A stretch of 64,000 nucleotides of DNA, from contig QAOA01007460.1 of assembly GCA_003255065.1 (NCBI GenBank), positions 62,001-126,000 on the forward strand, written 5' to 3'. The position numbers and the translations under genes are program-made. Below the pieces are notes generated by a model. It was not told where the DNA came from and made no database searches. It saw nothing but the letters and a program-made list of their open reading frames with translations. This document shows, in pieces, positions 1-13,152 of this stretch (within the stretch, counting starts at the first letter, position 1; each line of letters opens with the position of its first letter). The DNA is from Cercis canadensis. Its lineage: Eukaryota; Streptophyta; Magnoliopsida; Fabales; Fabaceae.

Positions 1-988
1 TACTTGATGCAGCAGTCATGTTTAACTCAGTCACCATTCCAATCTGAATGTTGGAAACCATTGCAACAAGTTCTTTTACTTCATCTTCCAACAAGTTGGC
101 TAGTTTGACTTTCTCAAAAGTATTTTCTTTCTTCTTTTCATAATTCTTGAATCTACATTCCTTGATGTAGTGTCCTTTCTTTCCATAGTGAAAGCAAACC
201 TTGTTCTTTTTGTTTTTCTTGAATCCACCATTTTTTTGGACTTTAAGTTTGTCCTGATTCTTCCTTCCAGACTTGTTTCCGGATTTGTTGTTTCCAGAAT
301 TACCGGTTATTGCATTTACTTACTGTGAATTCTCTTTTGGATTCACATATATTTTCATAAATTTTTCATCTCTAACATGAGTTTCACACTCAATCTGTAA
401 ATGAGTTTGAAACTGTTCAAGAGTGAAATTATTAGGTGAATGCAACACTTTCTTTCTGTACCCATCCCAAGAAGGAGGCAATTTGGACAAAATTGCTCCT
501 ATCTGAAGAGTATCAGGAATTGAGATCTCCAAATCTCGTAATTTGGAAACTAAAATTTGTAGTTCATAGACTTGATCCATGAATGGCATGTTATCAAACA
601 TTTTGAAATCAAAGTAATTCAAAGCAAGAAATTTGTCAGTACCTCTCTTTTCGCTTTGATATTTGGCTTCCAATGTATTCCATATTTCTTTTGGTGAAGT
701 CAAATTCTAGTAGAGATCATAGAGACAATCCGTAAGAGTATTCAAAATGTGACTGCAATACACCAATCCATCTTCCTTACGTTTGTGCCTCTGGTTTCTT
801 ACTTGATCTGAATCTTCAGCAGTTGGTACAACAATAGGTGGCAGATTCGGGTCTAGGCTATAAAACACCTTCAAGGTTGTGAGTAAGAACTTCATCTTTT
901 CTTTCCACCTTGTGAAATTCGTTCCATCAAACTGGTTGAGTTTCACAGAATCTTGCAACTTTACAGTAGAAGAAGTAATAGCCTCCAT
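1..988 (-). pseudogene. Copia-type retrotransposon gag, broken and cut by the window edge
   Basis: The minus strand, starting at the ATG at 988, reads a Ty1/Copia gag polyprotein of the UBN2/DUF4219 kind: an N-terminal block with LNQFDGTNFTRWKEKMKFLL, then a capsid-like block (WNTLEAKYQSEKRGTDKF, LPPSWDGYRKKVLHS), then a basic stretch and a CCHC-type zinc knuckle near 175-220. In-frame stops lie at 707-709 (TAG) and 320-322 (TAA), with reading continuing in the same frame after both. The knuckle reads C-F-H-Y-G-K-K-G-H-Y-I-K-E-C, so the second zinc cysteine is tyrosine. Protease, integrase and RT would lie to the left, outside the window. The gag begins 22 bp from its LTR. The family assignment is firm; the copy is dead. 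Confidence 0.88.
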
Positions 989-1010
989 TATGAGAATATT
1001 ACACTCAAAT

Positions 1011-1698
1011 TGTTAGAAAAACGATAATGGAGACTAACTAGGTTGGCTTTGAGGCGTGAACAATTACACTATTTTGAGTGTAATATCACTTCTCTATAAA
1101 AGCAAGTTACCCCAGGATACAACAAAGCCCTAAAATACTCTGAATGGAAAAGTAAATTTTAATGCATTAGGGAGTTCCCTTTTATAGAGTTGAAAATGCA
1201 TTAATGAACAAATATAATTGGTCAGTAATTAATAGATATAATTGTCTATTCGGAATAGACATAATTGTCTATTCGGAATAGACATAATTGTCTATTCCGA
1301 ATAGTCACAATTGTCTATTCGGAATAGACACAACAGTCTGTTTGAAATTGACACAATTGTTTATTTGGATTTACTCATCCAAACCTGTTAACTTAATTAA
1401 CCACCATCCAAATCGGGTCAAACCGACCTGACCCAGTCTGATCTAGATATTAAACCAAATGTTAAAATATTTGTCAAATCGATTAAGGCCCAAGATGCCC
1501 CCAAGTGCCCAAGTGTCAATCAAAGACCATTAATGGGCTTTGACTTGCTAGCCTATTTTGGGCTTGTCAAATAGGCTTGTGCCTATTTATTTAAAGTTAC
1601 TTTATAACTTTAATTAGCCTTTATAAAGTCTTTTACATACTCTAATTTAACCAATGTGAGACTTGGTTTTATAAACACATTTACAAACTATTTCAACA
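1011..1698 (-). repeat. 5' LTR of the Copia element
   Basis: Bounded on the plus strand by TGTTAGAAAA and TTTCAACA, the TG...CA ends expected of an LTR, and lying directly upstream of the minus-strand gag. On the minus strand it opens TGTTGAAATAGTTTG, with a TATAAAAGGGA box around 1180-1195 that fits the LTR promoter. No recognisable primer binding site lies in the 22 bp between the LTR and the gag ATG, so that stretch may be deleted. The partner LTR is outside the window, so the boundaries are inferred from the ends alone. Confidence 0.6.
1238..1329. repeat. Four 23-bp tandem repeats, each a 17-bp palindrome, in the Copia LTR
   Basis: GTCTATTCGGAATAGAC (8-bp arms around one base) occurs at 1244-1260, 1267-1283, 1290-1306 (changed) and 1313-1329, a 23-bp period. 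Degenerate copies follow to about 1375. The array lies in the U3 part of the LTR, upstream of the TATA-like box in transcription direction, where LTR enhancers usually sit. A protein-binding role is inference. Confidence 0.85.
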
Positions 1699-2175
1699 GC
1701 CCCTTCATTTCCCAAGTACACACTTTGCTTTGCAACACCAATGCCTCCCAATCTCTGATTAATAGTGGCATAATGATGTTGGTTCTTGGCGATTTTTGTG
1801 CGAAGTGTTACAACTTGTTTGCAATAGATGTTTAATCGAGCATGTCAGCTGCTGCAAGGTGCTTTCACCTTGTTCTCCGATACAACTCTAACAAGAAGAG
1901 CTTCTCCGCCATGAAAGTGAACGAGCAAGGTGAAGGAGACACAGACAAATATCCTGGGGAGAGAAAGAGGAAAGGAGGGAGAATAGATATCTTTTTTATG
2001 GGAATGGTGAGATGGCAATATCATCTATGTCGTTAGAGAACTTTTTAATGAGATGAATGTTCAAAATTTAATTAACATGAGATTGTCATGTTAAATAGTA
2101 ACATGAGTGGATCCCAATCCATGAGTTGACTGGTTGATCTTTATATCTTCCACTCAATATGGAAAGATATTGGAA
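1699..2175. other. No gene recognised
   Basis: Flank of the Copia LTR. There is a 64-codon plus-strand frame at 1842-2036 with no recognisable domain. I see nothing else to annotate. Confidence 0.5.
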
Positions 2176-2275
2176 TACTTGAAGATCTTGAAATTCTTTC
2201 CAAATTCATTATCCTTGATTTCTACGATTAATTCCATCTTTACGTGCACCTTCAATTGATGTTCCCAATACCATT

Positions 2276-2720
2276 CTAGCTGCTATTTGGCCTATTCCTT
2301 CTTGAAAGTTCTGCACTTCGAAACCTGGATTTAGGATAGACACTTCTTCCATAGAATTTGTAAACAGAATACCATTCTGCTTGATACTTTTTCAATCCTT
2401 CTTGAAGTTGAAAATCTTGCACCTTTATCTCACTATCCCCAGACTCAACAAAACTTTCATGAAGAGAGTTAACCCTTCTATCAATTCCATATAAAATCAT
2501 GGTGGAAAAAATTCAAAATCAACAACTTCTTCATCTTGTACCAAGAAAAAACTTTTTTCATACCTCTTCTTGATCTATATTTCTTTAACTCCATCCACCA
2601 ATCCTTAGCATCCTTAATGAATTTGCAAGATGCAAGTTTCACACAATCAATATCTAAAATATCCTTAATCTCAAAATAGAGTTAAATTGTCTTAAAATTG
2701 TTGTTTTCAAGCCTACAAAA
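2276..2720 (-). pseudogene. Possible Ty3/gypsy gag remnant
   Basis: Read on the minus strand from about 2720, the sequence gives KLASCKFIKDAKDWWMELKK followed by basic residues and FSWYKMKKLL. This resembles the gypsy gag core where a WW-x-x-L motif precedes a 'SWxxMKxLL' block. The frame then breaks, and a 74-codon frame continues to 2276 (ESGDSEIKVQDFQLQEGLKK) that I cannot match to the same domain. There are no LTRs, protease or RT nearby. It could be part of an unrelated decayed gene. Confidence 0.35.
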
Positions 2721-2739
2721 ATAGAAATAAAATACAAAT

Positions 2740-3559
2740 ATAATAAAAAAGTTAGTGTAAAATAAAGATGTAGCACTAGAATGAGGCACATGTGATTCTT
2801 TATATCTTTCACCAAGTGTAGTGAGTTCTAGACGCGTTGTCATAAGAATCAAGATACAACAACTTAGTTACCACACCATTTATCTTCCAAATTTTCTGCA
2901 CAAATAGGTGGAAAAAAACTCTCTCAAACATTTACTCACAATAAGAAGCAAAGTGCATATACACAAGATACCAAATGTTATGTCTAGATACACATATATA
3001 TATATATATAGTATTGTCATATGACCAATAGCTACTAGCCGTTGGCCCATGATATCAACTTTATTGGCATGATAGCATTGGAATTTAGCCTTTGATTGCT
3101 CATAACAACAGCAATTAAAGAATATAAAAATATAGCTGTTAGGAGCAGTTTTTCATCCATGTAATTCATATATAATAAAAGACTATAATATATTATAAAG
3201 ATAAAGACATAACCAATCAGCAATTGATTACCTATTAAATAAGAATAAAGCTTATAATATATTCAGTTATATTTTTATAAAAATACTCTTTAACTCCAAC
3301 AATTTGTATTTTTTATATATTATATTTAGTTTCTCTATTATTTTATCATAGATAAATTTTTTAATTTCTGATTTTGAACCAAATGTGCTTAACTAATGAG
3401 CCCATTTGATTGACATTTAGCTCATATGTAGAATGATTGCAAGCTGTGAGCTTAACTGAAGGCAAAGCCAAGAGAATCAGCTCCCTAAAGCGCAATGGCA
3501 AGTCAAGTTACGAACCGACTACTATTTGATCAAGCCATGCCAAGTTTATCGCTTGGTTC
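2740..3559. other. AT-rich intergenic sequence, nothing recognised
   Basis: No coding frame with domain character. A short TA run sits near 2996-3010. Otherwise unremarkable. Confidence 0.5.
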
Positions 3560-3749
3560 ATTTTGAGCAATATTTTAAAAATTGGACCAGACCGGGCAGT
3601 TCAACTAGTCCAACCAGTGCTCGGTCTGGATTTTGGTTCGGTTAAGGGGTCAAACCGATGAAAACCGGTTAAACCAATGAACCGGTCAGATTTTACATAA
3701 ACAGTTCACTGAAAATACTTTTTTTTTTTTTTCAAAACTTCCATCAAAA

Positions 3750-3800
3750 GGATTTGAACCCACTTCCTTTAGTGGGCAAGACGTTTTTACCACCAAACCA
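3750..3800 (-). repeat. tRNA-like A/B box unit 1 inside the MITE
   Basis: On the minus strand TGGTTTGGTGGTA (3788-3800) resembles a pol III A box and GGTTCAAATCC (3750-3760) is a perfect B-box/T-arm motif. Spacing fits a tRNA-derived unit. It is too degenerate for a working tRNA gene. Confidence 0.5.
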
Positions 3801-3882
3801 ATGCATCTTTTATGAATAAATTTGCATCATAATTTATTTATTCTCATTTAGATTGCATAATAGGTAAATATTAGCCATAAGA

Positions 3883-3934
3883 GGATTCAAACCCTCATTC
3901 CAAAGAAAAGAAAAAGACATTTGCCACTAGGCCA
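3883..3934 (-). repeat. tRNA-like A/B box unit 2 inside the MITE
   Basis: On the minus strand TGGCCTAGTGGCAAA (3920-3934) is a strong A box and GGTTTGAATCC (3883-3893) a near-perfect B box, the pattern of plant tRNA-derived SINE heads. It is oriented like unit 1, about 133 bp away. Confidence 0.55.
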
Positions 3935-4289
3935 ACTATAATTTTATTATCAAATTTGCATAAAAATATATTTATTATAACTTAGATTATACAATAGGCA
4001 CATTAAATATTATATTTATATAAAAATTATATTTATGACGTCATCGATCTGACCATTTGGGGGGACTGGTTCAACCGGTGCTCATCCTCAAAAATGATTC
4101 GCTCACCAGTCCGGTTTTTAAAACATTGATTTCAAGTCTTAATCCAAGTGCATCAGTTTTTACATTATTAGCTATTATTATTGTTATTATTATTATTATT
4201 AGCTATTATTATATCCTCAACCTTTCCATCACGTAGAAACCAACTCTAAAATCAATAGACCTATAACTCCACCTCAATCTCTCATTTCT

Positions 4290-6008
4290 TTGTCTCAATT
4301 AAATGTCATTTCAAAAGAATTTGTAATAGATAAAAAATATCTTAAAAAAGATTTTATGTCTAAAGAAAATAAAACCAAAAGAAAATGGTATTTTAATAAA
4401 TTCTCAAAAGAAGAATTGCAAAATTTTAAAAATATTTATTATAAGTATATAGCCCAAGTCCAAGTTCTAGTCCCCTTCTTCATTGGTTTGAAAATTACAC
4501 CCTAGATAACAACTTAGACTATCCCTTTAGAAATTCTTTGAACGTCACTCATCAAAGTACTAAAACATGGCAAACACCCATAGTTCAGCAAAAAGTAGAA
4601 TTACTACAAAAACAATTTCAAAAAGAAGTTTGTGCGGAAATCCCCAATGCTTTCTTGCAAAGAAAAAGACACATAATAAGTTTACCTTATGAAAAAGATT
4701 TCAATGAAAGAAATATCCCTACAAAAGCTAGACCCATTCAAATGAATAATGAACTATTAAACTATTGTAAAAAGGAAATTCAAGAATTATTAAATAAAAA
4801 ACTTGTCATACCTAGTAAATCTCCTTGGTGCAGCCTTTTATGTACATAATCAAGCTGAATTAGAAAGAGGTGCACCTAGATTAGTCATTAATTATAAACC
4901 TTTAAATAAGGTACTTCAATGGATTAGATATCCAATTCCTAATAAAAAATACCTTATAGGAAGATTATATAATGCATCAATATTTTCAAAATTTGATATG
5001 AAATCAGGATTTTGGTAGATTCAAATCAAAGAAGAAGACAAATACAAAACAGCTTTTACAGTGCATTTTGGTCATTATGAATGGAATGTTATGCCTTTTG
5101 TATTAAAAAATGCCCCTTCCAAATTTCAAAACATGATGAACGATATATTAAATCCTTATACTAATTTCACCATAGTTTACATAGATGATGTATTAATATT
5201 CTCAAATTCTTTAGAACAACACTTTAAACACTTAAAAACTTTCCTTCATATTGTTAAAGAAAATGGTTTAGTCGTGTCAGCCAAAAAGATGAAATTATTC
5301 CAAACCAAAGTTAGATTCTTAGGTCATGATATTTATCAAGGAACCATCAGACCTATTAGTATATCTATAAAATTTGCAGAAAAATTTCCAGATGAAATAA
5401 AAGATAAGAAACAATTACAAAGATTTTTAGGCTCTCTCAATTATGTCGCCGACTTTATACACAATCTAAGAATCATATGCAAACCTTTATTCAAAAGATT
5501 GAAAAAGAAACCTCCTGCTTGGAGTGATGAAATGACCGAGGTCGTCAAACTTATAAAAATTCGAGTCAAACATCTCCCTTGTTTAGGAATACCTAATCCA
5601 TAATCATTAATGATAGTAGAAACTGATGCTTCAGATATAGGTTATGGAGGAATCTTAAAACAAAAATTTAATGATAGAGAACAAATTGTTCAGTATCATT
5701 CTGGCTCATGGATCGAAAGTCAAAAGAATTATTCCACAATAAAAAAGGAAATCCTATCCATTGTTTTATGCATTATTAAATTTCAAGATGATCTGATAAA
5801 CAAAAAATTCCTTTTATGCATTGATTGCAAAACTGCAAAAGATGTTTTACAAAAGGATGCTCAAAATTTAGTTTCTAAACAAATTTTTGCAAGATGGCAT
5901 GCCATTCTTTCTTGTTTTGAGTTTGATATAGAATTCATTAAATGTGAGAGCAATTCATTACCAAATTCCCTTACCATAGAATTTTTACAGGGTTTCAATA
6001 ATGGGTGA
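4290..6008 (+). pseudogene. Endogenous pararetrovirus-like polyprotein relic (RT and RNase H)
   Basis: The plus strand carries the 3' half of a Caulimoviridae-type polyprotein. A linker region runs from 4290 to about 4840. Reverse transcriptase follows to about 5450, with the catalytic YIDD motif near 5176-5190. RNase H1 runs to 6008, with an ETDASDIGYGG-type start near 5622. The layout and an overlapping second ORF resemble florendoviruses (inference). Movement protein, coat protein and most of the protease are absent, so it is 5'-truncated. Breaks: a frame change near 4460-4505, another near 4815-4830, a TAG at 5016-5018 and a TAA at 5601-5603. The copy cannot encode a working protein. A Ty3/gypsy origin is less likely because no integrase or LTR follows. 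Confidence 0.8.
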
Positions 6009-7015
6009 GAAAACACCCCCAAAATCAAAAGAATCATTTGCCAAAAAATTGACATCATCTCTTTCAATTTCAACTCATTTAACTTCATTCCAACATTTTC
6101 CTCCAATACCTTCACCAAGAGCAACCAAACCACCTTTTCGTCCTCAATCACCTGTTGTTTCTTCAAATAGATTTACTATTTTAGGATCACTACCTAGTTC
6201 ATCAACTTCTCCAAAAACTCAATTACCAGAAATTTATCCCGTTTGCTACCTACCAAAAAATTAATACTCTTTCCCATAGACAAAGAAGTTGAGCCTAGAG
6301 ACTTAGCTAAAGCAATCTTTCCTTTGGAATGGCATTATTTTCCAAAATCAAAAGTCCAAAGAATTTTATGAATTCATCTTAGTTGATTCAGATTCAATCA
6401 AATTCACTCCCACAATGAATCGTAATAAACCCAATGAAGTTTCTTTCTCCAAAATGACCATCGTTAAAGTCATTCATCCATTTCAATGGGGACAATCTTT
6501 TGAACAACCCAAAAAAATTTCTTATCCTTTTGATCCTCCTTATTATAATTATTTAGATTATATGGATGCCTGGTATAATGTTCTTTGGGTTAGAGAGATA
6601 GGTCATTCTTGGTTCTTCCAATTTGATCCAAAACTGTCAAAAATCCTTTCATGCCTGGTTCATCGATTGGTTCATAGACATTGGCCCTTGTCCAGCAATA
6701 TTCCCACAAGAAATTAAGGATAGTTGGGAACTCTTTCAATCAAACTCCAATTTTCCTCAGTATTACAAATTCATTTATTTCATAATTCAATTCCATCTTC
6801 CATGGATTATGTGTTGGGATTACTGCCTTCATGAAACTCATCCTCCTCCTTTTCATAAGTACTTAGCTAGAGAAATAAAAATCCATTGGTGACCTAAATT
6901 TACTTTTGATCATGCCAAAAGAAACAAAGTAGCAAAATGGCTCTCTGAAAATCCTCATCTCACAATCAATCCTCCATCTCAAGAAACTTGGTCCTTAAAT
7001 TATATTTTAAAATAG
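6001..7015 (+). pseudogene. Second ORF of the pararetrovirus-like relic, broken
   Basis: It starts at the ATG at 6001, overlapping the end of the RNase H frame by 8 bp, as coupled ORFs often do. The first 87 codons are rich in Ser, Pro and Thr. After frame breaks near 6260-6410, an aromatic-rich section resumes (6415-6717: PFDPPYYNYLDYMDAWYN), then shifts frame near 6620-6640 and continues to about 6895, with stops after that. I know no function for this protein; position and composition suit the uncharacterised second ORF of florendovirus-like elements. The right edge runs into the LTR-A repeat. Confidence 0.55.
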
Positions 7016-7017
7016 AT

Positions 7018-9233
7018 TAATGTGTTATTAGGCCCCGCCAATACTTCTGGCAAAACCTAAAAGCTGCCTTAAAACTATTGGATAGAGACAATGATTGTCA
7101 TTACAATCCCCTCCCAATTTATTCAGTCATAGGCGATTTTTAGCAATTTCACTAACTAAGTGATAACTAGATACACGAAATGTAATTTATTATGTGTTCA
7201 AGAAATAAGTTTGAGATTCTTGGCAAAAGATTTTTATCGAAGATCTTTCTTTAAGTGCACTAGCACATCTGGAAAGACTAAAGTGACACTTCTCACCTCC
7301 GGAATGTCAAGGAATCGTCATCATCACAACTATCCTTAACTATTCTCTCGTTGGTAATTTTATTCCAGCATGAATCAAAATAATGATAAAATAAGATAAA
7401 ATGCAGCGTAAAATGTCAAAAATACAATAATTAAAAGAATTAAGGCAATATTGGAAATTTCATTGGCCACTCTAGTACCTCTGGCATAACCAATAAATTA
7501 TCCATCACCTTAGGAAAATTAGGAAAGATTGTTAACACAATTCTTCCCCAACTTAGTCCATCGTCGGGCTTTGATTTTATTTACAAAACAAAGCTAACAT
7601 TTTAGCAAAATAAATGAAATAAGAATAAAGTAACAATTTAGTGGGCTCAACAATAAACTAATAATAACTACAACAAAAAGGACTTATTCATATTACTAAA
7701 GTCCAAACCCATCAATAACAAGCAAAACATTAAGAAACTATGGAACAAATTGAGCAAATCAATCCAATTCATGGGCCTGGTCCAATAAGAGAAAGTAAAA
7801 TAAATTGGGCCACCAAAAAAGAAATACTAACCAACACCAATCCAAATAACACTAGAACAAAAAGCTAAGAAGATAAAAGAAAACAAGTTGGACTGCTAAC
7901 CCATTTCGTGGGCCTGTTTCAGTCCAGACAAGAAATAGCCCAAGCAAATCAAAAGAAAAAGACATGGATCAACCCATAAGAAACAAATAAATATAGCAAA
8001 GCCCACAAACAAAATCAGCCTAAACTAAAAAAAACAATAAAGTGAAACACAAATAAATAACTAAAACAAAACAAAACACATATGACATATCAGAGAAGGA
8101 AAACAGACGCAGGAAGGGAGGCAAGGCAAAACGGAGAGAAGAAATACCACCCCCACCTTCTTCTTTCACCCCATGAACCCATGGATTTGGCTTTGCTTTT
8201 TATCCAACGACAGCAAAGGTAAGAAATTTCACTCTCTATTTCTCTATCTCTCTCAAAAATTCTGTTTCTCTCTCTCTAAAAAATTGGGACTTTGGGGCGG
8301 GGCTTGATTTTTGGTTGGTAAAGCTTTGATTCTTCCCTATGGTGGTGTCTCTGTTTGGTTCCCTAGAAATTTTTTTGGTGTTTTTGCTCTAAAGAAAAAT
8401 GATTTTGCTATAAAGAAAAATGAAGGTGAACAGGAATGGGGTGGAACCGCCGCCACCGACAGCACCACCCCTCTCGGCTATTCCCTATTGGGTTAAAAAT
8501 ATTTATTTCTACTATATTGGATAGTCTGTGTGTGTTCTTGTGGGTATTGAGCGACAAAAAACGAAAATAAAACAAAAAAAAATGGAAAAATGGGTATTCT
8601 AGAGAAAATAATCGAAGATGAAAGAATAGAAAATACCCAATGTTTGAGGCTCCTATTTTCATATTTCTCACAAGTGCATGGAGAAAAATCTGTGTTCTCT
8701 CTTTGTGGTGTGTGAAGAATATTGAGTCTCTCCCTCCTTTTTTGCATTATGCTTGGAGCGTTTTATAGCCAAAATGGCTATGACAGAATGGGTAACTAGT
8801 AAATTACAGTCTCCATCTTGCAGGTTGTGCAGCCATTTCAAGCAACAGTCACAGGTCAACAAGTGACTTTGTCATCTGATGAGGTAGCGGCACAAGGGCT
8901 GGCTTGCTAGAAAAAAAATGCCAAAAGGAGGGACTAGCTACTGTTCGAGGGGTGGAGCTGCTGCACTATTGCATGGACCCGATGATAGCAATTTTGTTTG
9001 CTTTTGATTTTTGCTATTTTTTAATTTTTTTTTATGTGTAAATTGTAAATACAAATTTGGATATTTGGATCAAATTATGACCCAACTCTTTAGTGCAAAT
9101 AGGCTAATACAAGTGGGCCTAGCTCAAAGGTCTATCCAAACTAAATAAACAAATAAAATGATTAAATAAAACACACAAAAATAATAATAAGAAATAAAGT
9201 CTAAGTTGACTTGGACAAAATTTGGTATCAACA
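7018..9233 (+). repeat. LTR-A repeat, copy 1 (left-truncated)
   Basis: Shares long stretches in the same order with the solo LTR at 29927-54562. The 7026-7580 segment (TTATTAGGCC...GTCGTCGGG) matches 30268-30820. The oligo-pyrimidine segment 8215-8760 matches the 53370-54300 area. Both copies end in TATCAACA. The first ~330 bp of the full copy are missing here and the pararetrovirus relic abuts instead. Several short frames (8311-8747, both strands) are low-complexity and not genes. Similarity may start as far left as 6990. Confidence 0.65.
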
Positions 9234-9878
9234 CATATTACATCCTAGATCATTGGATTCGCTGCCAAGGCGTGCCGAACTGAGCTCAAGTGGCAGATTG
9301 ACGGTTTCAATGCGGATCCGTTGTCAGTTTACGAACTAAGAAATTTCAATTTGCAAACTGAGATGGGAAAATTCATCGGCACGTCTTCTTCCCAATTCAG
9401 CAAAGAAACAATGCTATGGAAGAAGAAAATTGCAAGAGAGAGAGTAAGAGAGATGCGGAGGAAGAAGAAGAAACTGAAGAAAAGGAGACAAAGGATTACC
9501 CACACACTAAATCAGAGGATAGGAGGAAGGAATTCTACATGTGTGCTGAGTAATGGGTCTTGTTGATGGAAGGATGGACGAGGTTCTTGCTTTCCACTGT
9601 CTTCTGCCGCTGATGACGCCGGAAACCACCACAAGATCAATGGATTTATCTCTTGTTCTCTCTCTCAATTGCTCTCTGCTCTCTTTCCATTGTCCCTCTT
9701 CACTTCTACCCAATCTATCTTCTTTTCTCCCTCCCTCTTGATGGGTCTTCCCTTTCTTTCTTTCTCCCTTTGTTCTTTCTCTGTATCGTTCTCTTCCTCT
9801 TCCACCCTCTGTTCTCTTTGTCTTTTTGTTTTTAATGTTTATGTTATTTAATTCTGGTTTTTTTTTTTTTTATTAATT
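9234..9878. other. Flank with one unidentified open frame
   Basis: A plus-strand frame is open from about 9250 to 9566. It encodes a stretch with FNADPLSVYELRNFNLQTEM and then a strongly basic Arg/Lys/Glu-rich tail. I do not recognise it; it could be a captured exon. The rest (9566-9860) is pyrimidine-rich with no credible gene. Confidence 0.35.
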
Positions 9879-10118
9879 GAAGACAAAATCTCATTTTGGT
9901 CTCTCACTTATTTGGGCACCATCAATATTGTTCCTCAGTGCAATGTCTTTTAATTTAGTTCCTCAACTAAGAGTTTCACTTCAATCAAATCCCTCAATCT
10001 AATTGCCGCTAACTTGACTAACGGAAATACTTATGTGACCGTTAAAGAGTGATGTGACACTGTTAAATGCCACTTAGGAAGCCTATGTGGACATAGTAAT
10101 GGCCCAAAATGATGTAGT
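9879..10118. repeat. Left TIR of Pack-MULE 1
   Basis: Inverted partner of 14068-14315, collinear throughout with scattered mismatches. Confidence 0.75.
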
Positions 10119-10538
10119 TTACCATTTAAAGATAGAAAATGATGTCGTGAAAGGATTTTAGCAGTAGAGGAGGGAGGAGAGAAAAAATATTGAGCATTTG
10201 AGTGGTCAATTTAGGGTTCCCCAAAAATTTCCCTTCTTCGATTTTAATTCCAGTTGTAGATTCGATTTCCCTACTTCATGCAACCAGTTTTGTAGTGATT
10301 GGGAGTAAAAAAAACCCTAACATTTTGAAGCTCTTGCCATTGCATATCATCATGGGAGGTTGGCCTCTTAATTTTCAGTGTTGAGGTTAGTGATTTCTGA
10401 AAACTCTTGCATATTTACTTGAGATTGGTTATTTATTTTTCTTGTTTGGGATAGCTCATTTGTTTTGAGATACCTGTTATGGTGGTCCTTTGAAGAGATA
10501 CAATGTTTGTCCCTAATATTTTTTTTGTTTTTAATTGA

Positions 10539-11795
<1,257 letters not shown>

Positions 11796-12689
11796 AGATT
11801 GTCTGCAACATGTGATAGGTGTTTTAAAGTTTTGGTGTTGTTACCAGAACGAGCAGTTTTGTGTTTTTTGAAGGGATTTAGCTAATCTTAATGACATTTT
11901 TTGGTTTTGTTGTTCTGTCTTTAACTCTTAATGTAATGGTTTGTTAACCTAATCATTGATAATCTATTTTCTTTTGAATTTTCTTTAAATATTTCATATT
12001 TGGTACTTGCAACATGGGGTTAAAGACAGCATGATGCTTTTCTTATGTTTCAATTGGTATCTTGCTATTGTCTCCAAGAGCTGAAATGTCATGGATGAAA
12101 GTTACTCAGATATGGGGCTTTAGACTTTAAAAGAGTGTCTTTCACATGTACATTTCTCTTGAAATATCTGAGGTCCATGGCGATTATCTCTTGCATCCCA
12201 TCTTGTGCATCTCATTCAAAATAGATTAACGAAACAGTTCAGAATAAGCAACAGGGAAGGGATAATTAACATATATTAGAGAGGAAATGGGAGAAAAATC
12301 AACCATTTATTTGCGGATCGCTCTACTAAAATGTGCTCACTTTCTACAAAATGAACCATTTTATGGTTTCTAACACTTCAGTAAAGTCTATTGGAGATGA
12401 GGGTCAAGAAAATGGATTATAAAGCAGTTAATGTAATGAACACTGTTTCTCAACAATCAGACAATAAATGCAACAACTTGTGAGAAAATTGTAAATGAAC
12501 AAAATGGCAACAAGGTTGAGAAGAAAAAAAAAATAGGATCTGCTCTAAAAATGTATATCAGATTTACATAGAAGAAAAATGTACCTAGATGTAACTGCTC
12601 TATTGTGTTATCTACATCAAAAACTTCTTTGAACTGTACCAAAAGAAATAGGAAAATTGAGAAAGAGAAGAAAGTCCTTAATCTACTTT

Positions 12690-13018
12690 AAATTATAACT
12701 TTGCATCAGAAATTGTGTATAGCGAACAAGATATGTGATCAGTGTCATAGCTAATTGCCCCCGTATTTGGATCCCAACCAGTAACTTCTCCTCCCAATTG
12801 CTCCATCCTTTTGGCAAACGTAGTCCTGAAGAGCTCAGAAATTCGGAAAAACTCAGAGTACAAATTCCCTTCTTCTGGCGATATCCTGAGGTTTGAGCAA
12901 ATGTAAAGTCGCCGGAAGAGAAAGCAGTACTCGGAAAGTAAGAGAACCCGATCAGCGAAGGGGTTGAAAAGATGGGTTCTTGGGGCAGGGTCGCAAGTGG
13001 TTCGTCCAATGGCTAGAG
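12690..13018 (-). pseudogene. Unidentified captured reading frame
   Basis: On the minus strand a frame of about 110 codons runs from roughly 13018 to a TAA at 12690, including FADRVLLLSEYCFLFRRLYI and MEQLGGEVTGWDPNTGAISY. It has protein-like composition with no stops, unlike its surroundings. An alternative 108-codon frame (13009-12683) overlaps it. I do not recognise a family. Its place inside the Pack-MULE suggests a second captured gene fragment. Confidence 0.3.
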
Positions 13019-13152
13019 TTTCAGCACTAAGATTGGGGTTGATGTTTCCTTGCCAGTTGCCTCGGTGGTGGCGGTGGCAGTGGTGGTGACATCAGATCAT
13101 AGTGCCACGTGGGTCTGGAAGGAGATTAAGGAGAGAGAACAGAGTTTAGAAG

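Larger units (their letters stand above)
3568..4128. mobile_element. hAT-like MITE, 561 bp
   Basis: The left end CAATATTTTAAAAATTGGAC and the reverse complement of the right end, CAATGTTTTAAAAACCGGAC, form terminal inverted repeats. Sequence near both ends is rich in ACCGG/CCGGT (3595-3690 and 4050-4115). An 8-bp target duplication is likely: ATTTTGAG at 3560-3567 and ATTTCAAG at 4129-4136, six of eight matching. TIR and TSD length point to the hAT superfamily. No transposase is present, so it is non-autonomous. It contains two tRNA-like units (separate entries). Confidence 0.65.

Noticed and set aside
3750..3934. Functional tRNA genes
   Set aside because: A and B boxes are present but no full cloverleaf can be drawn; they are SINE-like remnants.
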